Shown: piece after piece, positions 44,691 to 57,408 of the stretch
Numbering within the stretch: position 1 is the stretch's first letter
Layout of the letters: every line of letters begins with the position of its first letter
NCBI RefSeq assembly: GCF_910592395.1
Contig: NC_088313.1
Location: 11,260,937 to 11,324,936 of the forward strand
DNA from: Lineus longissimus
Taxonomy: Eukaryota; Nemertea; Pilidiophora; Heteronemertea; Lineidae
DNA: 64,000 nt
Direction: 5' to 3'
Made by a program: the position numbers and the translations under genes
The notes under the pieces: model-generated
The model's database searches: none
What the model was told of the DNA's origin: nothing
Seen by the model: the letters and a program-made list of their open reading frames with translations, nothing else

Positions 44691-46063
44691 TTATGTACAT
44701 GTAAATGGCCTTTTGTGCACGCGAATACAAAAATAGCCTTCACTCAATACGTAAAGCTACCCCGATTAAAATGTGACATGAGTTAACTTCAGTTATAGAA
44801 GTAAGGTGTGTCATTGAAAAGGATTTTTTGTGTATTGCAAATTGTCTTGTCACCACATACTGTTCAATTTGTGTTAATTTTGAAATTAAATGATTTAGTA
44901 GAATTAGGTTGTTACATTTAGTTCTTGTAGCCTATATGGTAATGATCACTAACAGAGGATATGAGGGTGATCCCTTATTAGATGACATAGACAAGAAAGA
45001 AATATTGCATCATTTAAAACTGTTTTATTGCTGAAATGCATAGGCCTACTCGGATGATAATTTGTCTATTGACATGATTGAGGTTAATCACACCTATACT
45101 TTACATCATCCTGAGATTCAGGTTTTTGATACGTTCCGTCCCAATATCGAGAACCGGAGCATATCGCAGTTATGAGAGGGCCTGTACTCTTCGTATGGAA
45201 TATTCAGCAGACGGCACACAACACGCGAGGCATTATGGAGAATGGGACCCCGGTAATGACTGTCGACATTATGTATTTGAAAATGAAAATGAAGACAGTG
45301 CATTGTCATCCATCGACCAATAATGTATTGCATCCTTCGAGTAGCATAAGATGCATCTTTATAAAGATTTACCTAGAGATGGTCCCTGAATCTTCAATAC
45401 ATGGATACATTTGATACAGCAGAATGCCCGAGGCCCATATCAGATGAGTACTGCCTCAAGTTAACTTATGATGATGATGATGATGACACCCCACATGGTA
45501 GTGGACGCCCAACTTTGAACAGCAGATGGTGTCGCCATCTCTCCATACTTTGTCTATCTAATCTTGGAATCGGAAATCTCTACCTTTTCTCGGGATGGGG
45601 ACCGGCAGCCAGCCAGTGAGCCAGTGCTTGCAGTAATAACTTCCTCCAATGCCAGTGCATGAAACAGCTCAATTAAATGTTCAAATTTTATTTATCAATT
45701 GGGAACTGATTTCAGAGAAAAATTCAATAATTTTAGTGCTTAAATGAAAAGTCCATAGGCCTACTACAAGAGGGCAAGCACGATAATACTAGTAACCTGA
45801 TGTCAGCAGTACAGTGAAGATAGTAGTCAACATGTAGTTCATAATAATAACAGTTCAAGATCACAAGAAACCACAGATCCCGGCGCCCCCCGCCCACTGA
45901 CGAAGACCCAGTCGCGCAACCCGATCCATCTCACCCGATCTCACCCTGGCCAAGTTGAGCGCGTTAATACCACGAAAGGGTTAAATTTATCTATTAATAG
46001 AATATTCAAATAAGATTGCCGTCATGTTGATGCACCGCCTGACCATGCTCCACACATAGATAA
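44691..46063. other. stretch with one weak exon-like ORF (about 45120-45320) and an (ATG)n tract
   Basis: After GAGATTCAG a frame is open for about 65 codons with balanced composition (YERACTLRMEYSADG ... HYGEWDPG) and a CCCG|GTAATG donor-like site inside it. No domain is recognised and there is no partner exon. A (GAT)n run lies at 45470-45487. The rest shows nothing. Confidence 0.25.
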
Positions 46064-46560
46064 CGCATGCAGCATCTTAAATGGAGAATGGGTCACGTGA
46101 GGGTCGGGGCGGCGATCATCAAAGCAGGTCCCACGAGCGACCAAAAGGTTCCCAGCAGCGATCGCGCTCTCCGAACCCTGATCGAGAAATCGGTAAACTC
46201 AACGGAGTTAATTCAGAAAAATACCAAAAAAAATTGTTTGTAGGATATACAATAGTTACTCTCTTTATTTCTAATCATTCATTATATACTCCCGCACACA
46301 CGTGTATCTTAAGAGCCCCTCCTAAGAGGGGAGCTTATAATGAATGATTAGAAATAAAGAGAGTAACTATTGTATATCCTACAAACAAATTTTTTTGGTT
46401 TTTCAAATGGCGCTGAATTCATAAATCAGACCAGTTGTGGCGCTGAATTAATAAATCAGACCAGTTGTAACAGGTTACGAGAACATCTAATTTAAATCTT
46501 CATGGGAATTCGCTACATATGCCTAAGAAATTGGCCAATTATAAGCCCCCCTTTATAAGC
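46064..46560. repeat. rearranged fragments of the 1.07 kb tandem unit, with a long hairpin
   Basis: Parts here match the unit at 59591-63155 in both directions. The stretch 46200-46290 is reversed relative to it, and 46335-46400 and 46490-46545 are forward. As a result, 46228-46290 and 46335-46399 form a nearly perfect hairpin of about 62 bp per arm (AAATAAAGAGAGTAACTATT and its inverse). The frame from 46081 across it is not supported as a gene. Confidence 0.75.
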
Positions 46561-46928
46561 GCGCAGCAGAAAAGCCGAAGCGCTACTATGGTTAACGTGC
46601 ATACGACGTCATCCAATGTAAACAATGTTTCTCAAGTCCATGGATTCGTTTCAAATGGCTTAAATTTGACTTAAAATGGCCGCCAGAAGAGATAAACGCG
46701 CGAAAGTAGCAACTCAGAATACTAAAAAACCAAACGAAGAGAGATTACCATTACTTGGCAGGGGACGAGATCACTCAACAACATCTACAGACTCTGTCAA
46801 AACGAGCTGAAGAATGATTTCACATTCCCAAAGTTTGAGAGTAGTTAGCAAAGAGAGAACATCAAATGAACAGCAGTTATCATAAAATCTTGAAATTGGT
46901 GTCTATCAGTATCAATTCAAAAGGATCA

Positions 46929-49900
46929 GAATGAGGCGGGTGATAATGCCATCGCCTACCTCAAACAGTTGTTACTATACTCAGAATGAGGTGGATGATA
47001 TTCCCATCGCTTACCTAAAAAAGTAGTCACTATACTCAGAATGAGGCGGGTGATAATCCCATCACTTACCTCAAAAAGTAGTCACTATACTCAGAATGAG
47101 GCGGGTGATAATGCCATCGCTTACCTCAAAAGGTTCTCTCCATTCAGAATGAGGTGGGTGATAATGCCATCACTTCCCTAAAACAGTTGTCTCCATTCGG
47201 AATGAGGCGGGTGATAATCCCATCGCTTACCTCAAACAGTTGTCTCCATTCAGAATGAGGTGGGTGATAATGCCATCGCTTACCTAAAACAGTTGTCTCC
47301 ATTCGGAATGAGGCGGGTGATAATCCCATCACTTACCTCAATCGGTTGTCTCCATTCAGAATGAGGTGGGTGATAATCCCAACGCTTACCTCAAAAGGTT
47401 GTCTCCATTCAGAATGAGGTGGGTGATAATGCCATCACTTACCTCAAACGGTTGTCTCCATTCAGAATGAGGTGGGTGATAATCCCATCGCTTACCTCAA
47501 ACAGTTGTCTCCATTCAGAATGAGGTGGGTGATAATGCCATCGCTTCCCTAAAACAGTTGTCTCCATTCAGAATGAGGCGGGTGATAATCCCATCGCTTA
47601 CCTCAAACAGTTGTCTCCATTCAGAATGAGGTGGGTGATAATCCCATCGCTTACCTCAAACAGTTGTCTCCATTCAGAATGAGGTGGGTGATAATCCCAT
47701 CGCTTACCTCAAAAAGTTGTCGCCATTCAGAATGAGGTGGGTGATAATGCCATCGCTTCCCTAAAACAGTTGTCTCCATTTAGAGTGAGGCGGGTGATAA
47801 TGCCATCGCTTACCTCAAAAAGTTGTCTTCATTCGGAATGAGGCGGGTGATAATGCCATCGCTTACCTCAAAAGGTTGTCTCCATTTAGAATGAGGCGGG
47901 TGATAATGCCATCGCTTACCTCAAACAGTTGTCTCCATTCGGAATGAGGCGGGTGATAATGCCATCGCTTACCTCAAACAGTTGTCTCCATTCAGAATGA
48001 GGTGGGTGATAATCCCATCGCTTCCCTCAAACAGTTGTCTCCATTCAGAATGAGGCGGGTGATAATGCCATCGCTTACCTCAAAAGGTTGTCTCCATTCA
48101 GAATGAGGCGGGTGATAATGCCATCGCTTACCTCAAACAGTTGTGTCAATTCAGAATGAGGCGGGTGATAATGCCATCGCTTACCTCAAAAAGTTGTCTC
48201 CATTCAGAATGAGGTGGGTGATAATGCCATCGCTTACCTCAAAAAGTTGTCTCCATTCGGAATGAGGCGGGTGATAATCCCATGGCTTACCTCAAACAGT
48301 TGTCTCCATTCAGAATGAGGCGGGTGATAATGCCATCGCTTACCTCAAAAAGTTGTCTCCATTCAGAAGGAGGTGGGTGATAATGCCATCGCTTCCCTAA
48401 AACAGTTGTCTCAATTCGGAATGAGGCGGGTGATAATCCCATCGCTTACCTCAAACAGTTGTCTCCATTCAGAATGAGGCGGGTGATAATCCCATCGCTT
48501 CCCTAAAACAGTTGTCTCCATTCGGAATGAGGCGGGTGATAATCCCATCACTTACCTCAATTGGTTGTCTCCATTCAGAATGAGGCGGGTGATTATCCCA
48601 TCGCTTACCTCAAAAAGTTGTCTCCATTCAGAATGAGATGGGTGATAATGCCATCGCTTCCCTCAAACAGTTTTCTCCATTCAGAATGAGGCGGGTGATA
48701 ATCCCATCGCTTACCTCAAAAGGTTGTCTCCATTCAGAATGAGGTGGGTGATAATCCCATCGCTTCCCTCAAACACTTGTCTCCATTCAGAATGAGGCGG
48801 GTGATAATGCCATCGCTTACCTCAAACAGTTGTCTCCATTCAGAATGAGGTGGGTGATAATCCCATCGCTTCCCTCAAACAGTTGTCTCCATTCAGAATG
48901 AGGCGGGTGATAATGCCATCGCTTACCTCAAAAGGTTGTCTCCATTCAGAATGAGGCGGGTGATAATGCCATCGCTTACCTCAAACAGTTGTGTCAATTC
49001 AGAATGAGGCGGGTGATAATGCCATCGCTTACCTCAAAAAGTTGTCTCCATTCAGAATGAGGTGGGTGATAATGCCATCGCTTACCTCAAACAGTTGTCT
49101 CCATTCAGAATGAGGCGGGTGATAATGCCATCGCTTACCTCAAAAAGTTGTCTCCATTCAGAATGAGGTGGGTGATAATGCCATCGCTTCCCTAAAACAG
49201 TTGTCTCCATTTAGAATGTGGCGGGTGATAATGCCATCGCTTACCTCAAAAAGTTGTCTTCATTCGGAATGAGGCGGGTGATAATGCCATCGCTTACCTC
49301 AAAAGGTTGTCTCCATTTAGAATGAGGCGGGTGATAATGCCATCGCTTACCTCAAAAAGTTGTCTTCATTCCGAATGAGGCGGGTGATAATGCCATCGCT
49401 TACCTCAAAAGGTTGTCTCCATTTAGAATGAGGCGGGTGATAATGCCATCGCTTACCTCAAACAGTTGTCTCCATTCGGAATGAGGCGGGTGATAATCCC
49501 ATCACTTACCTCAATCGGTTGTCTCCATTCAGAATGAGGCGGGTGATAATCCCATCGCTTATCTCAAAAAGTTGTCTCCATTCAGAATGAGGTGGGTGAT
49601 AATGCAATCGCTTCCCTCAAACAGTTTTCTCCATTCAGAATGAGGCGGGTGATAATCCTATCGCTTCCCTCAAACAGTTGTCTCAATTTAGAATGAGGCG
49701 GGTGATAATCCCATCGCTTCCCTCAAACAGTTGTCTCCATTCAGAATGAGGCGGGTGATAATGCCATCGCTTACCTCAAACAGTTGTCTCCATTCAGAAT
49801 GAGGCGGGTGATAATCCCATCGCTTCCCTCAAACAGTTGTCTCCATTCAGAATGAGGCGGGTGATAATGCCATCGCTTACCTCAAAAGGTTGTCTCCATT

Positions 49901-52900
49901 CAGAATGAGGCGGGTGATAATCCCATCACTTCCCTCAAACACTTGTCTCCATTCAGAATGAGGCGGGTGATAATGCCATCGCTTACCTCAAACAGTTGTC
50001 TCCATTCAGAATGAGGTGGGTGATAATGCCATCGCTTACCTCAAACAGTTGTCTCCATTCAGAATGAGGCGGGTGCTAATCCCATCGCTTACCTCAAAAA
50101 GTTGTCTCCATTCAGAATGAGGCGGGTGATAATCCCATCGCTTCCCTCAAACACTTGTCTCCATTCAGAATGAGGCAGGTGATAATCCCATCGCTTCCCT
50201 CAAACACTTGTCTCCATTCAGAATGAGGCGGGTGATAATGCCATCGCTTACCTCAATCGGTTGTCTCCATTCAGAATGAGGCGGGTGATAATCCCATCGC
50301 TTACCTCAAACAGTTGTCTCCATTCAGAATGAGGTGGGTGATAATCCCATCGCTTCCCTCAAACAGTTGTCTCCATTCAGAATGAGGCGGGTGATAATGC
50401 CATCGCTTACCTCAAACAGTTGTCTCCATTCAGAATGAGGTGGGTGATAATCCCATCGCTTCCCTCAAACAGTTGTCTCCATTCAGAATGAGGCGGGTGA
50501 TAATGCCATCACTTACCTCAAAAGGTTGTCTCCATTCAGAATGAGGCGGGTGATAATCCCATCGCTTCCCTCAAACAGTTGTCTCCATTCAGAATGAGGC
50601 GGGTGATAATGCCATCGCTTACCTCAAACAGTTGTCTCCATTCAGAATGAGGTGGGTGATAATCCCATCGCTTCCCTCAAACAGTTGTCTCCATTCAGAA
50701 TGAGGCGGGTGATAATGCCATCACTTACCTCAAAAGGTTGTCTCCATTTAGAATGAGGCGGGTGATAATGCCATCGCTTACCTCAAAAAGTTGTCTTCAT
50801 TCGGAATGAGGCGGGTGATAATGCCATCGCTTACCTCAAAAGGTTGTTTCCATTTAGAATGAGGCGGGTGATAATGCCATCGCTAACCTCAAACAGTTGT
50901 CTCCATTCGGAATGAGGCGGGAGATAATCCCATCGCTTACCTCAAACAGTTGTCTCCATTCAGAATGAGGCGGGTGATAATGCCATCGCTTACCTCAAAA
51001 AGTTGTCTCCATTCAGAATGAGGCGGGTGATAATCCCATCGCTTACCTCAAACAGTTGTCTCCATTCAGAATAAGGCGGGTGATAATGCAATCGCTTACT
51101 TCAAAAAGTTGTCTCCATTCGGAATGAGGCGGGTGATAATCCCATCGCTTACCTCAAACAGTTGTCTCCATTCAGAATGAGGCGGGTGATAATGCCATCC
51201 TTACCTCAAAAAGTTGTCTCCATTCAGAATGAGGTGGGTGATAATGCCATCGCTTCCCTAAAACAGTTGTCTCCATTCGGAATGAGGCGGGTGATAATCC
51301 CACCGCTTACCTCAAACAGTTGTCTCCATTCAGAATGAGGTGGGTGATAATGCCATCGCTTCCCTAAAACAGTTGTCTCCATTCGGAATGAGGCGGGTGA
51401 TAATCCCATCACTTACCTCAATCGGTTGTCTCCATTCAGAATGAGGCGGGTGATAATCCCATCGCTTACCTCAAAAAGTTGTCTCCATTCAGAATGAGGT
51501 GGGTGATAATGCAATCGCTTCCCTCAAACAGTTTTCTCCATTCAGAATGAGGCGGGTGATAATCCCATCGCTTACCTCAAAAGGTTGTCTCCATTCAGAA
51601 TGAGGCGGGTGATAATGCCATCGCTTACCTCAAACAGTTGTCTCCATTCAGAATGAGGTGGGTGATAATCCCATCGCTTCCCTCAAACAGTTGTCTCCAT
51701 TCAGAATGAGGCGGGTGATAATCCCATCGCTTCCCTCAAACACTTGTCTCCATTCAGAATGAGGCAGGTGATAATCCCATCGCTTCCCTCAAACACTTGT
51801 CTCCATTCAGAATGAGGCGGGTGATAATGCCATCGCTTACCTCAATCGGTTGTCTCCATTCAGAATGAGGCGGGTGATAATCCCATCGCTTACCTCAAAA
51901 AGTTGTCTCCATTCAGAATCAGGTGGGTGATAATGCAATCGCTTCCCTCAAACAGTTTTCTCCATTCAGAATGAGGCGGGTGATAATCCCATCGCTTACC
52001 TCAAAAGGTTGTCTCCATTCAGAATGAGGTGGGTGATAATCCCATCGCTTCCCTCAAACAGTTGTCTCCATTCAGAATGAGGCGGGTGATAATGCCATCG
52101 CTTACCTCAAACAGTTGTCTCCATTCAGAATGAGGTGGGTGATAATCCCATCGCTTCCCTCAAACAGTTGTCTCCATTAAGAATGAGGCGGGTGATAATG
52201 CCATCACTTACCTCAAAAGGTTGTCTCCATTCAGAATGAGGCGGGTGATAATCCCATCGCTTACCTCAAACACTTGTCTCCATTCAGAATGAGGCGGGTG
52301 ATAATGCCATCGCTTACCTAAAACAGTTGTCTCCATTCAGAATGAGGTGGGTGATAATGCCATCGCTTACCTCAAACAGTTGTGTCAATTCAGAATGAGG
52401 CGGGTGATAATGCCATCGCTTACCTCAAAAAATTTATCTCCATTCAGAATGAGGTGGGTGATAATGCCATCGCTTCCCTAAAACAGTTGTCTCCATTTAG
52501 AATGAGGCGGGTGATAATGCCATCGCTTACCTCAAAAAGTTGTCTTCATTCGGAATGAGGCGGGTGATAATGCCATCGCTTACCTCAAAAGGTTGTCTCC
52601 ATTCAGAATGAGGCGGGTGATAATGCCATCGCTTACCTCAAACAGTTGTCTCCATTCGGAATGAGGCGGGTGATAATCCCATCGCTTACCTCAAACAGTT
52701 GTCTCCATTCAGAATGAGGCGGGTGATAATGCCATCGCTTACCTCAAAAAGTTGTCTCCATTCAGAATGAGGCGGGTGATAATCCCATCGCTTACCTCAA
52801 ACAGTTGTCTCCATTCAGAATAAGGCGGGTGATAATGCAATCGCTTACTTCAAAAAGTTGTCTCCATTCGGAATGAGGCGGGTGATAATCCCATCGCTTA

Positions 52901-55900
52901 CCTCAAACAGTTGTCTCCATTCAGAATGAGGCGGGTGATAATGCCATCCTTACCTCAAAAAGTTGTCTCCATTCAGAATGAGGTGGGTGATAATGCCATC
53001 GCTTCCCTAAAACAGTTGTCTCCATTCGGAATGAGGCGGGTGATAATCCCATCGCTTACCTCAAACAGTTGTCTCCATTCAGAATGAGGTGGGTGATAAT
53101 GCCATCGCTTCCCTAAAACAGTTGTCTCCATTCGGAATGAGGCGGGTGATAATCCCATCACTTACCTCAATCGGTTGTCTCCATTCAGAATGAGGCGGGT
53201 GATAATCCCATCGCTTACCTCAAAAAGTTTTCTCCATTCAGAATGAGGTGGGTGATAATCCCATCGCTTACCTCAAAAGGTTGTCTCCATTCAGAATGAG
53301 GCGGGTGATAATGCCATCGCTTACCTCAAACAGTTGTCTCCATTCAGAATGAGGTGGGTGATAATCCCATCGCTTCCCTCAAACAGTTGTCTCCATTCAG
53401 AATGAGGCGGGTGATAATGCCATCGCTTACCTCAAAAGGTTGTCTCCATTCAGAATGAGGCGGGTGATAATCCCATCGCTTCCCTCAAACACTTGTCTCC
53501 ATTCAGAATGAGGCGGGTGATAATACCATCGCTTACCTCAAACAGTTGTCTCCATTCAGAATGAGGTGGGTGATAATGCCATCGCTTACCTCAAACAGTT
53601 GTCTCCATTCAGAATGAGGCGGGTGCTAATCCCATCGCTAACCTCAAAAAGTTGTCTCCATTCAGAATGAGGCGGGTGATAATGCCATCGCTTACCTCAA
53701 AAGGTTGTCTCCATTCAGAATGAGGCGGGTGATAATCCCATCGCTTCCCTCAAACACTTGTCTCCATTCAGAATGAGGCGGGTGATAATGCCATCGCTTA
53801 CCTCAAACAGTTTTCTCCATTCAGAATGAGGCGGGTGATAATCCCATCGCTTACCTCAAAAGGTTGTCTCCATTCAGAATGAGGTGGGTGATAATCCCAT
53901 CGCTTCCCTCAAACAGTTGTCTCCATTCAGAATGAGGCGGGTGATAATGCCATCGCTTACCTCAAACAGTTGTCTCCATTCAGAATGAGGTGGGTGATAA
54001 TCCCATCGCTTCCCTCAAACAGTTGTCTCCATTCAGAATGAGGCGGGTGATAATGCCATCACTTACCTCAAAAGGTTGTCTCCATTCAGAATGAGGCGGG
54101 TGATAATCCCATTGCTTACCTCAAACACTTGTCTCCATTCAGAATGAGGCGGGTGATAATGCCATCGCTTACCTAAAACAGTTGTCTCCATTCAGAATGA
54201 GGTGGGTGATAATGCCATCGCTTACCTCAAACAGTTGTGTCAATTCAGAATGAGGCGGGTGATAATGCCATCGCTTACCTCAAAAAGTTGTCTCCATTCA
54301 GAATGAGGTGGGTGATAATGCCATCGCTTCCCTAAAACAGTTGTCTCCATTTAGAATGAGGCGGGTGATAATGCCATCGCTTACCTCAAAAAGTTGTCTT
54401 CATTCGGAATGAGGCGGGTGATAATGCCATCGCTTACCTCAAAAGGTTGTCTCCATTTAGAATGAGGCGGGTGATAATGCCATCGCTTACCTCAAAAAGT
54501 TGTCTTCATTCGGAATGAGGCGGGTGATAATGCCATCGCTTACCTCAAAAGGTTGTTTCCATTTAGAATGAGGCGGGTGATAATGCCATCGCTTACCTCA
54601 AACAGTTGTCTCCATTCGGAATGAGGCGGGTGATAATCCCATCGCTTACCTCAAACAGTTGTCTCCATTCAGAATGAGGCGGGTGATAATGCCATCGCTT
54701 ACCTCAAAAAGTTGTCTCCATTCAGAATGAGGCGGGTGATAATCCCATCGCTTACCTCAAACAGTTGTCTCCATTCAGAATAAGGCGGGTGATAATGCAA
54801 TCGCTTACTTCAAAAAGTTGTCTCCATTCGGAATGAGGCGGGTGATAATCCCATCGCTTACCTCAAACAGTTGTCTCCATTCAGAATGAGGCGGGTGATA
54901 ATGCCATCCTTACCTCAAAAAGTTGTCTCCATTCAGAATGAGGTGGGTGATAATGCCATCGCTTCCCTAAAACAGTTGTCTCCATTCGGAATGAGGCGGG
55001 TGATAATCCCATCGCTTACCTCAAACAGTTGTCTCCATTCAGAATAAGGTGGGTGATAATGCCATCGCTTCCCTAAAACAGTTGTCTCCATTCGGAATGA
55101 GGCGGGTGATAATCCCATCACTTACCTCAATCGGTTGTCTCCATTCAGAATGAGGCGGGTGATAATCCCATCGCTTACCTCAAAAAGTTGTCTCCATTCA
55201 GAATGAGGTGGGTGATAATGCAATCGCTTCCCTCAAACAGTTTTCTCCATTCAGAATGAGGCGGGTGATAATCCCATCGCTTACCTCAAAAGGTTGTCTC
55301 CATTCAGAATGAGGCGGGTGATAATGCCATCGCTTACCTCAAACAGTTGTCTCCATTCAGAATGAGGTGGGTGATAATCCCATCGCTTCCCACAAACAGT
55401 TGTCTCCATTCAGAATGAGGCGGGTGATAATGCCATCGCTTACCTCAAAAGGTTGTCTCCATTCAGAATGAGGCGGGTGATAATCCCATCGCTTCCCTCA
55501 AACACTTGTCTCCATTCAGAATGAGGCGGGTGATAATACCATCGCTTACCTCAAACAGTTGTCTCCATTCAGAATGAGGTGGGTGATAATGCCATCGCTT
55601 ACCTCAAACAGTTGTCTCCATTCAGAATGAGGCGGGTGCTAATCCCATCGCTTACCTCAAAAAGTTGTCTCCATTCAGAATGAGGCGGGTGATAATGCCA
55701 TCGCTTACCTCAAAAGGTTGTCTCCATTCAGAATGAGGCGGGTGATAATCCCATCGCTTCCCTCAAACACTTGTCTCCATTCAGAATGAGGCGGGTGATA
55801 ATGCCATCGCTTACCTCAAACAGTTGTCTCCATTCAGAATGAGGTGGGTGATAATGCCATCGCTTACCTCAAACAGTTGTCTCCATTCAGAATGAGGTGG

Positions 55901-56650
55901 GTGATAATGCCATCGCTTACCTCAAACAGTTGTCTCCATTCAGAATGAGGCGGGTGATAATGCCATCGCTTACCTCAAAAGGTTGTCTCCATTCAGAATG
56001 AGGCGGGTGATAATCCCATCGCTTCCCTCAAACACTTGTCTCCATTCAGAATGAGGCGGGTGATAATGCCATCGCTTACCTCAAACAGTTGTCTCCATTC
56101 AGAATGAGGAGGGTGATAATGCCATCGCTTACCTCAAACAGTTGTCTCCATTCAGAATGAGGCGGGTGATAATCCCATCGCTTCCCTCAAACACTTGTCT
56201 CCATTCAGAATGAGGCGGGTGATAATGCCATCGCTTACCTAAAACAGTTGTCTCCATTCAGAATGAGGTGGGTGATAATGCCATCGCTTACCTCAAACAG
56301 TTGTCTCAATTCAGAATGAGGCGGGTGATAATCCCATCGCTTACCTCAAAAAGTTGTCTCCATTCAGAATGAGGTGGGTGATAATGCCATCGCTTCCCTA
56401 AAACAGTTGTCTCCATTTAGAATGAGGCGGGTGATAATGCCATCGCTTACCTCAAAAAGTTGTCTTCATTCGGAATGAGGCGGGTGATAATGCCATTGCT
56501 TACCTCAAAAGGTTGTCTCCATTTCGAATGAGGCGGGTGATAATGCCATCGCTTACCTCAAACAGTAGTCACTCCATTAAGAATGAGGCAGGTGATAATC
56601 CCAGCGCTTACCTTCAACAGTTGTCTCTCCACTCAGAATGAACTGGGTGA
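46929..56650. repeat. 53-bp satellite array, about 183 monomers, with higher-order repeats
   Basis: The monomer reads GAATGAGGCGGGTGATAATG, then CCATCGCTTACCTCAAACAG, then TTGTCTCCATTCA. The period is exactly 53 bp over most of the array. Monomers differ at a few two- or three-way sites (GCGGG/GTGGG, TGCC/TCCC, TTACC/TTCCC, AAACAG/AAAAAG/AAAAGG, TTCAG/TTCGG/TTTAG). Rare marker monomers recur at 51070, 52819 and 54779. The first few monomers (to about 47130) are longer and more diverged, as at an array edge. The 62-codon frames inside recur because the array repeats; they are not genes. Confidence 0.97.
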
Positions 56651-56697
56651 TATTTAGATGATTCCTATAATTGATTAACATCATTGTTTTCCCTCAG

Positions 56698-57408
56698 ATG
56701 AAGCACATCATCTACCTGATGGATTCCCGTGGGCACCAGCTGAAACCGCTATTGGAAGTAGAAGAAGAGGGATATAAGATACAATTTGTGTGTATCAGTG
56801 GCGGGACATTAGAACAGTTGACCTATGAAGGAGGCCTTAGAGTATTTCGGTTGAGGAAGGCAGAACCGGCAGCCCAAATACACGTTGTTCTTGCTGCAGG
56901 GATCTGCAATTTGACAGTTTTGGAAAGCCGACTGATTGGGGCAGAGGCCACATATCCTGGGCATAGGTGCTCAGCATTCCTCGAGGCCTTAAACCGCCTC
57001 CGCATCTACTTCACAAAAAAGGAATGCTCCCTCCAGATCGCTACGATCTCAGCTGTAGATCTTAATAAGTACAATGCTCACGGGATGAGCATTGGAAAGC
57101 TAGGTAGAGGCTTATATAGCGAGCAGAAGATGCGCTTCCAGGGCGAACTCCTGCAGATAGACCTGAGGAGGATAAATCACAACATCATAATGATAAACGA
57201 TAATGAGGAACAGCTTACCCCAAAATTACATAGATCAACCATCAAGGTTTCGATTAAGAGAGACAAACACCGTGTCAAGAAATTTGATTCAAAGAATTTG
57301 GTGGATGGCTGCCATCCCAATGCAAGACTTGCCCAAATCTGGGCCAACCACTTCAAGACCTTGCAAGAAGGAATCATGTGGAGGGAAGAGGACACAGGAC
57401 CTTATTAG
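56698..57408 (+). CDS. SGNH-hydrolase-like protein
   Basis: An ATG follows a TTTTCCCTCAG acceptor and opens 236 codons. SGNH/GDSL-type blocks can be seen: MDSRGHQL (block I, nucleophile Ser), an ISGGTLEQL stretch, VVLAAGICNLT (block III-like, but with C where the classic motif has another residue) and DGCHPNARLAQIWANHF (block V, D-x-x-H). The fold usually hydrolyses esters; similar domains also occur in ORF1 proteins of some LINEs and in uncharacterised invertebrate proteins. After the stop a GAAG|GTAAAT site suggests an untranslated 3' exon. It starts within 50 bp of the satellite's end. Confidence 0.65.
   Translation: MKHIIYLMDSRGHQLKPLLEVEEEGYKIQFVCISGGTLEQLTYEGGLRVFRLRKAEPAAQIHVVLAAGICNLTVLESRLIGAEATYPGHRCSAFLEALNRLRIYFTKKECSLQIATISAVDLNKYNAHGMSIGKLGRGLYSEQKMRFQGELLQIDLRRINHNIIMINDNEEQLTPKLHRSTIKVSIKRDKHRVKKFDSKNLVDGCHPNARLAQIWANHFKTLQEGIMWREEDTGPY

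Noticed and set aside
45078-45323. 81-codon ORF with a balanced composition
   Set aside because: Only weak splice signals, no domain and no partner exon; noted only within the gap entry.
46081-46347. 88-codon ORF starting MENGSREGRGGDH
   Set aside because: It runs through the arm of a hairpin and a repeated unit; its second half is repeat sequence.
47144-55121. Recurring 62-codon minus-strand ORFs starting MMGLSPASFRMETT
   Set aside because: They arise because the satellite period combined with a few variants leaves a frame open. They have no start context or domain and recur with the higher-order repeat.
46929-56650. Regular repeats that might suggest a CRISPR array
   Set aside because: The 53-bp monomers are contiguous with no unique spacers, in an intron-containing animal genome.
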